Assembly (NCBI RefSeq): GCF_030412015.1
Contig: NZ_JASNRD010000019.1
Coordinates: forward strand, 56,187-120,186
DNA: 64,000 nt
Reading direction: 5' to 3'
DNA from: Massilia sp. YIM B02763
GTDB taxonomy: Bacteria; Pseudomonadota; Gammaproteobacteria; Burkholderiales; Burkholderiaceae_D
A program made the translations under genes and the position numbers. Every line of letters begins with the position of its first letter. Positions within the stretch are counted from its first letter, which is position 1. Positions 50,319-58,411 of the stretch are shown here, piece after piece. The notes below the pieces were generated by a model that was not told where the DNA came from, ran no database searches, and saw only the letters and a list, made by a program, of their open reading frames with translations.

Positions 50319-51285
50319 GCTGGCGCACGTCCGGCTGGCGCTCGCTACTGCGCGGCATGCCGGCGGCAGCGGCGAACGGCAGCAGGAAGGGATACAGCTC
50401 CCAGGCCAGCCTTCCGTCGATGCGCCCGAACATGGCGCCCAGCAGTGCCGGCACCAGCATCAGCAGCAACAAGCCCTTCAGCTCGGTGATGCGCGGCGGC
50501 GCGCGGCGCAGGCCGGCCATCGCCAGCGGCACGACGAGGCCGGCACAGCCGAGCAGCGACAGCCATCCCTTCCAGTCGCCGAAGCGGGCGGCGATGGCGG
50601 CGAAGTCGGGCAGCCAGTTCGTGCCGGGCACGCCGGCCTCGATCCACCAGCGCACCATGCCCAGCCACGCCAGCGCCGCGACGACGGCGACGGTGCCGGG
50701 CCGGCGACCGACCCGCTGCGTCGCCATGAGCCAGCCCAGCAACAGGATGTTGTCCTCGCTGATGGCCGTCGCCGCCAGCGCCGCGGCCAGGGCCAGGCGC
50801 GGCTTGACGGTCAGCACGGCGAACACGAACAGCATGCGCATGCAGATGGAACCGGGTTCGACCAGCGCCGTCGGCGCATACCACACGACCGGCAGCGACA
50901 GCATGGCGAGCATGCCCGCCGCCAGCGCGCGCTGGGTGCCGAAGCCCATGCGCCGCACGGCGGCCGTCGCCAGGCAGGCGGTGGCGGCGACGAACAGCCA
51001 GTTCAGCACGCCGAACACATGGCTGACCTGGCCCGGCAGCAAGGCGGCCAGCGCGGGAACGGCGAGACGGTAGGAAAACGGAGCCTGGAGCGCCGACTGC
51101 GGCAGCTCGCCGCGCAGCCAGCGCGCCGTGTCGAGGTAGGCGTGGGAATCGAAGGCGGCGCTGCCCAGGCGCCAGGCCATCAGGACGAAGGTGACGAGCG
51201 CGAAGCCGCCGATCACGAACGTCCAGTTGAAACGCCGGGGAATCCGGTAGATGTTGGACGGTGGGTTGCCAGTAGACTGTGGCAT
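50296..51285 (-). CDS. Polytopic membrane protein of unknown function
   Basis: The 329-residue protein has about eight hydrophobic segments, starting with FVIGGFALVTFVLMAW (residues 23-38). An early periplasmic loop, DSHAYLDTARWLRGE, recalls the Asp-containing loop of GT-C-type glycosyltransferases, but other marks of that group are not visible. A short Arg-rich tail ends the protein. I recognise no family. It starts next to the DUF3297 gene and is convergent with the LysR gene. Confidence 0.75.
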   Translation of the reverse strand: MPQSTGNPPSNIYRIPRRFNWTFVIGGFALVTFVLMAWRLGSAAFDSHAYLDTARWLRGELPQSALQAPFSYRLAVPALAALLPGQVSHVFGVLNWLFVAATACLATAAVRRMGFGTQRALAAGMLAMLSLPVVWYAPTALVEPGSICMRMLFVFAVLTVKPRLALAAALAATAISEDNILLLGWLMATQRVGRRPGTVAVVAALAWLGMVRWWIEAGVPGTNWLPDFAAIAARFGDWKGWLSLLGCAGLVVPLAMAGLRRAPPRITELKGLLLLMLVPALLGAMFGRIDGRLAWELYPFLLPFAAAAGMPRSSERQPDVRQLRTARRA

Positions 51286-51408
51286 GGGACCAAGTTTAAG
51301 TTAACACTTGGAATCAGGATAAGCAAAAGTCGCGAACGCGTCCACACGGTACGCATGAGCGACTTCATCACGCTCGCGCACAAACTCGGAATGATGGATA
51401 ATTCGGCC

Positions 51409-51660
51409 ATGAACGATACTACCCAACTCCCACCCCTGCCCGACCGCCTGTCCATCGACCCGAAGAGCCCGCACCACAATGCGGAAGTCTTCAAGCACCC
51501 GGTCGGCATCCGTTTCAACGGCAAGGAACGCGCCGACGTCGAGGAATATTGCATCAGCGAAGGCTGGATCAAGGTCGCGGCCGGCAAGGTCCTGGACCGC
51601 AAGGGCAAGCCGATGCTGATCAAGCTGAAAGGTACGGTCGAGCCGTACTACCAACAATAA
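51409..51660 (+). CDS. DUF3297 small protein
   Basis: The 83-residue protein matches DUF3297: LPDRLSIDPKSPHHNAEVF, GIRFNGKERADVEEYCISEG, and the C-terminal KGKPMLIKLKGTVEPYY. The family is small, cytosolic and uncharacterised. The ATG at 51409 gives the family-like start; upstream ATGs at 51355 and 51391 are in frame. A strong terminator follows. Confidence 0.88.
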   Translation: MNDTTQLPPLPDRLSIDPKSPHHNAEVFKHPVGIRFNGKERADVEEYCISEGWIKVAAGKVLDRKGKPMLIKLKGTVEPYYQQ

Positions 51661-51682
51661 TCCAACGCCAACGATAACGACA

Positions 51683-51717
51683 AAGGCCGCCGGATCGCTC
51701 CGGCGGCCTTTTCATTT
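51683..51717 (+). terminator. Rho-independent terminator after DUF3297
   Basis: AAGGCCGCCGGA (51683-51694) pairs with TCCGGCGGCCTT (51699-51710) around a TCGC loop, followed by TTCATTTT. The A-rich side suggests it may also work on the opposite strand. Confidence 0.88.
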
Positions 51718-51727
51718 TCGCGGTCAT

Positions 51728-51795
51728 GCATGGTGGGCACATGGTGCCCACCCTACGAACTCGACCGTAGGGTGGACATTACAAGCCCACCATGC
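51728..51795. repeat. GTGGGCAC-type inverted repeat, decayed right arm
   Basis: The left arm GCATGGTGGGCACATGG... matches the copy at 46455. The right arm keeps GTAGGGTGG and CCCACCATGC, but its centre is changed (acattacaag). It lies just downstream of the gltA stop. Confidence 0.75.
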
Positions 51796-51804
51796 AGCCG
51801 GCCA

Positions 51805-53106
51805 TCAACGCTTGTCGATACCCGGCACGTCGCGCACCGGCGAGCCGACGAACAGCTGGCGCGGACGGCCGATCTTCTGTTCCGGATCGGCGATCATCTC
51901 GTTCCACTGGGCGATCCAGCCCACGGTACGTGCCATCGCGAAGATGCCGGTGAACAGCGAGACCGGGATGCCCAGGGCCGACTGCACGATGCCCGAGTAG
52001 AAGTCGACGTTCGGGTACAGCTTGCGCGACACGAAGTATTCGTCGTTCAGGGCGATCTTTTCCAGTTCCATGGCCAGCTTGAACAGCGGGTCGTCCTGCA
52101 GGCCCAGCTCTGCCAGCACTTCGTGGCAGGTTTCGCGCATCAGCTTGGCGCGCGGGTCGAAGTTCTTGTACACGCGGTGACCGAAGCCCATCAGCTTCAC
52201 GCCCGAGTTCTTGTCCTTGACCTTCTCGATGAAGGCCGGGATGTTCTCGACGCTGCCGATTTCCTTCAGCATGTTCAGTGCGGCTTCGTTCGCGCCGCCG
52301 TGTGCCGGGCCCCACAGGCAGGCGATGCCGGCGGCGATACAGGCGAACGGGTTGGCGCCCGACGAACCGGCCAGGCGGACGGTCGAGGTCGATGCGTTCT
52401 GCTCGTGGTCGGCGTGCAGGGTCAGGATGCGGTCCAGGGCGCGCACCAGCACCGGGTTGACCTTGTACTCTTCGCACGGGTTGGCGAACATCATGTACAT
52501 GAAGTTGGCGCTGTACGACAGGTCGTTGCGCGGGTACATGAACGGCTGGCCGACGTTGTACTTGTACGCCATGGCGACCAGGGTCGGCAGCTTGGCGATC
52601 AGGCGGATCGCCGAGATCTCGCGCTGCTTCGGATCGGTGATGTCCAGCGAGTCGTGGTAGAACGAGGACAGCGCGCCGACGGTACCGACCAGCACGGCCA
52701 TCGGGTGCGCGTCGCGGCGGAAGCCACGGAAGAAGAACTGCATCTGCTCGTGGACCATCGTGTGCTTGGTCACGTTGTCGGTGAACGCGGCCTTCTGCTC
52801 GGCGGTCGGCAGTTCGCCGTTCAGCAGCAGGTAGCAGGTTTCCAGGAAGTCGCAGTTGACGGCCAGTTGCTCGATCGGATAGCCGCGATACAGCAGCTCG
52901 CCCTTGTCGCCGTCGATGTAGGTGATGGCCGACTGGCAGGCCGCCGTCGACATGAAGCCCGGATCGTAGGTGAACTTGCCGGTTTGGCCGTACAGCTTGC
53001 GGATGTCGATCACGTCCGGGCCGATGGTGCCCTTGTAGATCGGCATGTCGACCGACGGGCTGCCGTCCGAGAACGACAGGGTGGCTTTGGTATCAGAGAT
53101 GTTCAT
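51805..53106 (-). CDS. gltA: Citrate synthase
   Basis: The 433-residue type II citrate synthase condenses acetyl-CoA and oxaloacetate. Family motifs are IDGDKGELLYRGYPIEQL, LHADHEQNASTSTVRLAGS with a catalytic histidine, GPAHGGANEAAL, KLMGFGHRVYKNFDPRA, and PNVDFYSGI with the catalytic aspartate. The length fits the NADH-sensitive hexameric type. It is the last gene of sdhCDAB-sdhE-gltA on the minus strand. Confidence 0.97.
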   Translation of the reverse strand: MNISDTKATLSFSDGSPSVDMPIYKGTIGPDVIDIRKLYGQTGKFTYDPGFMSTAACQSAITYIDGDKGELLYRGYPIEQLAVNCDFLETCYLLLNGELPTAEQKAAFTDNVTKHTMVHEQMQFFFRGFRRDAHPMAVLVGTVGALSSFYHDSLDITDPKQREISAIRLIAKLPTLVAMAYKYNVGQPFMYPRNDLSYSANFMYMMFANPCEEYKVNPVLVRALDRILTLHADHEQNASTSTVRLAGSSGANPFACIAAGIACLWGPAHGGANEAALNMLKEIGSVENIPAFIEKVKDKNSGVKLMGFGHRVYKNFDPRAKLMRETCHEVLAELGLQDDPLFKLAMELEKIALNDEYFVSRKLYPNVDFYSGIVQSALGIPVSLFTGIFAMARTVGWIAQWNEMIADPEQKIGRPRQLFVGSPVRDVPGIDKR

Positions 53107-53166
53107 GGCACTTCCTTATCTGGGAGGTGGGTCTACATAACAAAATTAAAACGAACCTGATTCGTT

Positions 53167-53433
53167 TTACGCTTGCCTCAAGCGCGCAAGCAGCGCCCGC
53201 ACGTTCGGCCGGTCGACCTCGCCTTCGGGCTCGGTGCGTGCCAGCAGCAGGTCCATCAGCGGATTGTCCGCCAGGTCCAGCAGCCTGGTCAGCGCATCGA
53301 CTTCGTCGTCCGTCAATTCTTCTTCATGCGCATCCAGGAAGCGCGTGAGGATCAGGTCGTTTTCGAGCAGGCCACGGCGTGCGCGCCAGCGCAGGCGGGC
53401 ACGGTTGGCGGGGTCGGATTGATGCGTTTTCAC
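53167..53433 (-). CDS. sdhE: FAD assembly factor SdhE
   Basis: The 88-residue helical protein promotes covalent attachment of FAD to SdhA. The RGxxE motif is Arg20-Gly21-Leu-Leu-Glu24 in RARRGLLENDLIL. It lies between sdhB and gltA, the common place in betaproteobacteria. The 242-bp gap towards sdhB holds a repeat and may contain a separate promoter. Confidence 0.94.
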   Translation of the reverse strand: MKTHQSDPANRARLRWRARRGLLENDLILTRFLDAHEEELTDDEVDALTRLLDLADNPLMDLLLARTEPEGEVDRPNVRALLARLRQA

Positions 53434-53571
53434 ACTAGAGTCCGTTGTTCGGTCAACACTATACTCCGGCTGCCGTTTGACGACAGTACGGTAGTTTTAC
53501 TGTATTTATTGCAACATTTAGGTGGAATACCGCCAAAATATACGCAATTCGTGGCGGGTATGCCGTCTGCT

Positions 53572-53655
53572 TGGTGGGCATGCGATGCCCACCCTACTTC
53601 TCGACGACGCACATGGTGCGTATCGCCGCGTGGACGGCAAAGCCGTCCACCCTAC
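53572..53655. repeat. Hybrid REP element
   Basis: The left arm is of the GGTGGGCATGCGATGCCCACC type and the right arm is of the GTGGACGGCAAAGCCGTCCAC type, ending CCTAC. This one element joins the two variants, showing that they are forms of one family. It lies between sdhB and sdhE. Confidence 0.8.
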
Positions 53656-53677
53656 CCGGCGAGCCGGGCATTTTTTT
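53655..53677 (+). terminator. Terminator-like hairpin antisense to sdhB
   Basis: CCCGG-cgag-CCGGG is followed by CA and seven T residues on the plus strand, opposite to the operon. No plus-strand gene precedes it. It might stop antisense transcription entering sdhB, or be fortuitous. Confidence 0.4.
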
Positions 53678-54386
53678 AGATCGCCCGGCGAACCAGCAAT
53701 TCCTTGATCTTGCCGATCGCCTTGTTCGGATTCAAACCCTTCGGGCAGACGTCCGTGCAGTTCATGATCGAGTGGCAGCGGAACAGGCGGTACGGGTCTT
53801 CGAGGTTGTCCAGGCGCGCGTTGGTCGCTTCGTCGCGCGAGTCGGCGATGAAACGGTACGCTTGCAGCAGGCCGGCCGGGCCCACGAACTTGTCCGGGTT
53901 CCACCAGAACGACGGGCACGAGGTCGAGCAGCAGGCGCACAGGATGCACTCGTACAGGCCATCGAGCTCTTCGCGCTCTTCCGGCGACTGCAGGCGCTCC
54001 TTCTCCGGCGGGATCGACTCGTTGATCAGGAACGGCTTGACCGAGTGGTACTGCTTGAAGAAGTTGGTCATGTCGACGATCAGGTCGCGCACGACCGGCA
54101 GGCCCGGCAGCGGACGCAGCACGATCGGCTGGGTCAGCTCGTTCAGGTTCGTCGTGCAGGCCAGGCCGTTCTTGCCGTTGATGTTCATCGCGTCCGAACC
54201 GCACACGCCTTCGCGGCAGGAACGGCGCAGGGCGATCGAGTCGTCGACGTCGGCCTTGATGCGCTGCAGGGCGTCGAGCAGCATCTTGTCGGTGTCTTTC
54301 AGCTCGACCGTGTAGTCTTGCATATAGGGCTTCGAATCCTTGTCCGGATCGTAGCGGTAGATCTTCAGTTGGACTGTGCGTGCCAT
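53676..54386 (-). CDS. sdhB: Succinate dehydrogenase iron-sulfur subunit
   Basis: The 236-residue subunit carries electrons from SdhA to quinone. The [2Fe-2S] ligands are Cys57, Cys62, Asp65 and Cys77 (SCREGVCGSD...GLAC). The [4Fe-4S] ligands are Cys146, 149, 152 (CILCACC) with Cys156 shared onward, and a third set lies in CHSIMNCTDVCPKGLNP. It is separated from sdhA by a 154-bp gap filled with a foldback element. Confidence 0.97.
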   Translation of the reverse strand: MARTVQLKIYRYDPDKDSKPYMQDYTVELKDTDKMLLDALQRIKADVDDSIALRRSCREGVCGSDAMNINGKNGLACTTNLNELTQPIVLRPLPGLPVVRDLIVDMTNFFKQYHSVKPFLINESIPPEKERLQSPEEREELDGLYECILCACCSTSCPSFWWNPDKFVGPAGLLQAYRFIADSRDEATNARLDNLEDPYRLFRCHSIMNCTDVCPKGLNPNKAIGKIKELLVRRAI

Positions 54387-54403
54387 GTTTTACCTTTCGG
54401 TTG

Positions 54404-54520
54404 GGACCTCGCAAAACCTGCTGCGCGTTGCACTGTTGTCCTGCGATGCTCGCCGTACCTTAAGTACGGCTGCGCTTCTCGGACAACATTGCTGCCGCTC
54501 GCGACGGTTTTTCGAGGTCC
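54404..54520. repeat. 117-bp foldback element between sdhA and sdhB
   Basis: Outer arms GGACCTCGCAAAACC (54404-54418) and GGTTTTTCGAGGTCC (54506-54520), inner arms GTTGTCC (54435-54441) and GGACAAC (54481-54487), and a central palindrome GCCGTAC-cttaa-GTACGGC (54452-54470) fold into one long stem. It is non-coding and resembles a miniature element. Confidence 0.8.
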
Positions 54521-54540
54521 TGTAGCTGTAGCTATATTTG

Positions 54541-56319
54541 TTAGAACGTACGGGGCTTCGGTTTGAACGTGTCGACCGTCAGCGGCTTGGTCACGACCGG
54601 CTTGTAGTCGAGGCGGTTGCCTTCCGAGAAGAACAGGGTGTGCTTCATCCAGTTCTCGTCGTCGCGGTGTTCGTAGTCGCTGTGGGCGTGGGCGCCGCGC
54701 GATTCCTTGCGGGCCGCTGCCGAGACGACGGTCGCCTTGGCCACTTCGATCAGGTTGTCCAGCTCGATCGCTTCGATGCGGGCGGTGTTGAACACCTTCG
54801 ACTTGTCCTTGAACGAGACGTGCTTGCGGCGCTCGTCCAGGGCCATGATTTCGCGCACGCCTTCGTCCATCAGCGCCTGGGTACGGAACACGCCGCAGTG
54901 CTTCTGCATCGTGGCGCGGATCGCGTTGGCGACGTCCTGCACCTTCTCGCCGCCGGTCGAGTTCTCCAGCTTGTTCAGGCGGTCCAGCGCGTAGTCGGCG
55001 AAGTCGCCCGGCAGCGCGCGGTTGCCCTGGGCCTTCAGGTTCTGGGCGACGATGTGGTTGCCGGCCGCGCGGCCGAACACCACCAGGTCGAGCAGCGAGT
55101 TGGTGCCCAGGCGGTTCGCGCCGTGCACCGAGACGCACGAGCACTCGCCGATCGCGTACAGGCCGTTGACGATCTTCTGGCCGCCCTGGCCGTCCGGTGC
55201 CACCACCTGGCCGTGGATGTTGGTCGGGATGCCGCCCATCTGGTAGTGGATGGTCGGGACGACGGGGATCGGTTCCTTGGTCGCGTCGACGTTGGCGAAC
55301 TTGTGGCCGATTTCGAGAATCGACGGCAGGCGCTTGCGGATGGTGTCCGCGCCGATGTGGCGCAGGTCCAGCAGCACGTGGTCCTTGTTCGGGCCGACGC
55401 CGCGGCCTTCCTTGATCTCCTGGTCCATCGAGCGCGAGACGAAGTCGCGCGGGGCCAGGTCCTTCAGGGTCGGCGCATAGCGCTCCATGAAGCGTTCGCC
55501 GTTCGAGTTGATCAGGATGCCGCCCTCGCCGCGCACGCCTTCGGTGATCAGGACGCCCGCGCCGGCCACGCCGGTCGGGTGGAACTGCCAGAACTCCATG
55601 TCCTGCAGCGGCAGGCCGGCGCGTGCCGCCATGCCCAGGCCGTCGCCGGTGTTGATGAAGGCATTGGTCGACGCGGCGAAGATGCGGCCCGCGCCGCCGG
55701 TGGCGAACACGGTGGTCTTCGCCTGCAGCATCATGACGTCGCCGGTTTCCATTTCCAGCGCGACCACGCCCAGCACGTCGCCGTCCTGGTTGCGCACCAG
55801 GTCCAGCGCCTGCCATTCGACGTAGAAGTGGGTACGCGAGCGGACGTTGCGCTGGTACAGCGTGTGCAGCAGCGCGTGGCCGGTACGGTCGGCGGCGGCG
55901 CAGGCGCGCTGCACGGGCTTCTCGCCGAAGTTGGCGGTGTGGCCGCCGAACGGACGCTGGTAGATCGTGCCGTCCGGGTTGCGGTCGAACGGCATGCCGA
56001 AGTGTTCGAGTTCGTACACGACCTTCGGTGCTTCGCGGCACATGAATTCGATGGCGTCCTGGTCGCCCAGGTAGTCCGAGCCCTTGACGGTGTCGAACAT
56101 GTGCCAGTACCAGTCGTCCTCGCTCATATTGCCCAGCGAGGCGCCGATGCCGCCCTGCGCGGCGACGGTGTGCGAACGGGTCGGGAAGACTTTCGACAGC
56201 ACGGCCACGTTCAGGCCGGCTTCCGACAACTGCAGTGCGGCGCGCAGGCCGGAACCGCCGGCGCCAACGATTACCACGTCAAAGTGGCGGGTGGGAATTG
56301 CGTTCTTGATTGCTGCCAC
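54541..56319 (-). CDS. sdhA: Succinate dehydrogenase flavoprotein subunit
   Basis: The 592-residue subunit oxidises succinate to fumarate. The FAD motif DVVIVGAGGSGLRAALQL is near residue 15. FAD is covalently attached at His50 in FPTRSHTVAAQGG. The active-site regions HPTGVAGAGVLITEGVRGEG and VHGANRLGTNSLLDLVVFG are present. It is 2 bp downstream of sdhD. SdhE for its flavinylation is encoded in the same operon. Confidence 0.97.
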   Translation of the reverse strand: MAAIKNAIPTRHFDVVIVGAGGSGLRAALQLSEAGLNVAVLSKVFPTRSHTVAAQGGIGASLGNMSEDDWYWHMFDTVKGSDYLGDQDAIEFMCREAPKVVYELEHFGMPFDRNPDGTIYQRPFGGHTANFGEKPVQRACAAADRTGHALLHTLYQRNVRSRTHFYVEWQALDLVRNQDGDVLGVVALEMETGDVMMLQAKTTVFATGGAGRIFAASTNAFINTGDGLGMAARAGLPLQDMEFWQFHPTGVAGAGVLITEGVRGEGGILINSNGERFMERYAPTLKDLAPRDFVSRSMDQEIKEGRGVGPNKDHVLLDLRHIGADTIRKRLPSILEIGHKFANVDATKEPIPVVPTIHYQMGGIPTNIHGQVVAPDGQGGQKIVNGLYAIGECSCVSVHGANRLGTNSLLDLVVFGRAAGNHIVAQNLKAQGNRALPGDFADYALDRLNKLENSTGGEKVQDVANAIRATMQKHCGVFRTQALMDEGVREIMALDERRKHVSFKDKSKVFNTARIEAIELDNLIEVAKATVVSAAARKESRGAHAHSDYEHRDDENWMKHTLFFSEGNRLDYKPVVTKPLTVDTFKPKPRTF

Positions 56320-56321
56320 GA

Positions 56322-56690
56322 TTACACGCTCCAGAGAATTTGCACAGTCCAGGCGGCGCAGGCGAGCAGCCAGAGCACCGTGGCGATCTGCAGGGTCAGG
56401 CGCAGGCCGACCGATTTGATGTAGTCCATCCAGATGTCACGGATGCCGACCCACACGTGGTAGTACAGGCCGAAGAACGTGACCAGGGTGAAGAGTTTGA
56501 ACCACTGGCGGGCGAACAGGCCGGCCCAGCCTTCGTAGGTGAAGTTCTGGCCGGTCAGGAAGGAGACCAGCAGGATGACGGTGAAGATCACCATCACGAT
56601 CGCGGTGACGCGCTGGGCCAGCCAGTCGCGCATGCCGTAATGGGCGCCGACGACGAGGCGGCGCTGTCCGATGTTCTTGGGGGTTGCCAT
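56322..56690 (-). CDS. sdhD: Succinate dehydrogenase membrane anchor SdhD
   Basis: The 122-residue protein has three membrane helices (about 28-46, 66-83, 97-118). The motif FGLYYHVWVGIRDIWMDY supplies the haem-ligand histidine and quinone-site residues. Together with SdhC it anchors the complex and binds haem b. The gene lies 3 bp after sdhC and 2 bp before sdhA. Confidence 0.94.
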   Translation of the reverse strand: MATPKNIGQRRLVVGAHYGMRDWLAQRVTAIVMVIFTVILLVSFLTGQNFTYEGWAGLFARQWFKLFTLVTFFGLYYHVWVGIRDIWMDYIKSVGLRLTLQIATVLWLLACAAWTVQILWSV

Positions 56691-56693
56691 GAT

Positions 56694-57125
56694 TTAAAAC
56701 ACTCCAAACAGTTTGAGAGCGACCAGCACGGTCAGGGCCAGGCTGATGACCAGCACCCAGCGCGCGGTCTTCTGCGAGTCATCCTTGTCCAGGGCGATGT
56801 GGTTGTCCATGAACAGGTGGCGGATGCCTGCGGTGAAGTGGTGCAGGTAAGCCCAGGACAGGCCCAGGATGATCAGCTTGGCGAACGGATGGCTGACGAT
56901 GCCGGCGAAATGCGCAAACGAGATTTCGGAGCGGATGCTCTGTTCGAACAGGTACAGCAGGAACGGCAGGAACAGGAACAGGCCGGCGCCGCTGACCCGG
57001 TGCAGGATCGAGACGATCGCCGACGGCGGCTGCTTGTAGTACCCGCGGTACGTAATGTCGCCAAAATCGACGTTACGAATTACCGGCCGGCCCTTTTTCT
57101 GGGCCTCTCTCACGGCTTCGGACAT
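56694..57125 (-). CDS. sdhC: Succinate dehydrogenase cytochrome b subunit SdhC
   Basis: The 143-residue protein has three membrane helices, with the family segment SAIVSILHRVSGAGLFLFLP and AYLHHFTAGIRHLFMD, which provides the haem histidine. I start at the ATG at 57125 since GGAGGTG lies 8 bp upstream; that site would be inside the coding sequence if the ATG at 57140 were used. It is the first gene of the sdh operon. The 201 bp upstream should hold the operon promoter; no clear consensus is visible. Confidence 0.94.
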   Translation of the reverse strand: MSEAVREAQKKGRPVIRNVDFGDITYRGYYKQPPSAIVSILHRVSGAGLFLFLPFLLYLFEQSIRSEISFAHFAGIVSHPFAKLIILGLSWAYLHHFTAGIRHLFMDNHIALDKDDSQKTARWVLVISLALTVLVALKLFGVF

Positions 57126-57326
57126 TTGGAACACCTCCATTGTTACTTTAAGTTATCAAACCCGCAGTTTCGCCGATTTTGTGACCTTCCAATATCCTTT
57201 GCGTGGGGGCTCCGGATCTCGGGGAGAACGCGCCGACCGGGCTACCTCGTCGCTTTCCCAAAACCAACTCATTGTAATCGCAACATCAATTTACTGCACC
57301 AAGCATAGACCTAGCGCAAAACCTCT

Positions 57327-58166
57327 TCATGACAATTCGTTCTGGTAATGATGTTGCGCAGTTAAGTACAATCCACGGCGCAATTCCACTGCCTTATCGC
57401 CATAGGTAAACGAGGTCCGGTCGACGCACAGCAGCGGCGTGCCCTCCGGGACCTTCAGGTGCTGGGCGGCGCCGGCATCGGCCGCCACCGCACGGATCTT
57501 TTCGGAGGCACGGATCATGCGCGTGCCGAACTCGGATTCGAACAGGCCGTACATCGGGCCCTTGTATTCGGCCAGGCGCTCGGCGGTCAGGCCCTTGAAC
57601 AGCTGGCCCGGGAGCCACAGCTCTTCCAGGATGGTCGGCGCGCCGTCGAACGTCATCAGGCGCTTGATGTAGACGATGGCGTCGCCGGACTTGAGGTCGA
57701 GCAGGCGCGCCACTTCGGCGGCCGCGCGGATGCGCTTGACCTCGAGGTATTCGTGGCCCGGCTGGTGCGGCACGCCTTCGTCGGGCATCAGCTTGAGGAA
57801 GCGGAAATGGGCGCGCGCCTCGTTGTGGCTGGCGACGAAGGTGCCCTTGCCCTGGCGGCGCACCACCAGGTTCTCGGCGGCCAGTTCGTCGATGGCCTTG
57901 CGCACGGTACCCTGGCTGACCTTGTAGCGGGCGGCCAGTTCGACTTCGCTGGGGATCAATTCGCCCGGCTTCCACTCGCCCGATTGCAGGCTCTGGGTGA
58001 TCAGGGCCTTGATCTGCTGGTACAAGGGAGAGAAGGTCGGCGACATGCCAGTCTGGGAAGGAGCCGATCCACCCGGGGCGCTGCCTGCGCCGGTGGCCCC
58101 GCCTGCAGCGGTGCCGTGATTGTTCGGGTTGGACGGAGCTTGGTTCATAGACCGCGATTTTTTCAT
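57327..58166 (-). CDS. GntR-family regulator (HutC/UTRA type)
   Basis: The 279-residue protein has a 45-residue Gly/Ala/Pro-rich N-terminus. A GntR winged helix follows (FSPLYQQIKALITQSLQSGE, LIPSEVELAARYKVSQGTVR, VVRRQGKGTFV), then a UTRA ligand domain with HEYLEVKRIRAA and PLLCVDRTSFTYGDKAVE. Such regulators sit between sdh and mdh in many Burkholderiales and may control TCA genes. A perfect palindrome lies in its promoter region. Confidence 0.92.
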   Translation of the reverse strand: MKKSRSMNQAPSNPNNHGTAAGGATGAGSAPGGSAPSQTGMSPTFSPLYQQIKALITQSLQSGEWKPGELIPSEVELAARYKVSQGTVRKAIDELAAENLVVRRQGKGTFVASHNEARAHFRFLKLMPDEGVPHQPGHEYLEVKRIRAAAEVARLLDLKSGDAIVYIKRLMTFDGAPTILEELWLPGQLFKGLTAERLAEYKGPMYGLFESEFGTRMIRASEKIRAVAADAGAAQHLKVPEGTPLLCVDRTSFTYGDKAVELRRGLYLTAQHHYQNELS

Positions 58167-58207
58167 AAATCCCCTGCCCCGTCCAGTGCGAACGCGGCAA
58201 GATTATG

Positions 58208-58223
58208 TGTCTTATATAAGACA
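58208..58223. promoter_or_regulatory. Candidate operator of the GntR regulator
   Basis: TGTCTTATATAAGACA is a perfect 16-bp palindrome in the gap between the GntR gene and mdh, 42 bp from the GntR start and 12 bp upstream of the mdh -35. GntR/HutC operators are usually palindromes of this size. Confidence 0.7.
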
Positions 58224-58234
58224 TATGATATCAA

Positions 58235-58264
58235 TTGACAGATGGAATTGTACAGGACTACACT
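58235..58264 (+). promoter_or_regulatory. Sigma70 promoter of mdh
   Basis: A consensus -35 TTGACA (58235-58240), an 18-bp spacer, and -10 TACACT (58259-58264). This predicts a start near 58271 and an untranslated leader of about 140 nt before the mdh ATG. Confidence 0.7.
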
Positions 58265-58411
58265 CGCGGTCGATCGGGCGTGGATGTACCCCAGAAGACT
58301 ACGTCACACCCCGTTCCACCGGACTGCCCTTTTGGTATGATGTCAGTTTCGCCAAACTGGCGTATCCTCGGCGTCGCTCCGTTTTCTATCCCAACTATTT
58401 GGAGATTCATC

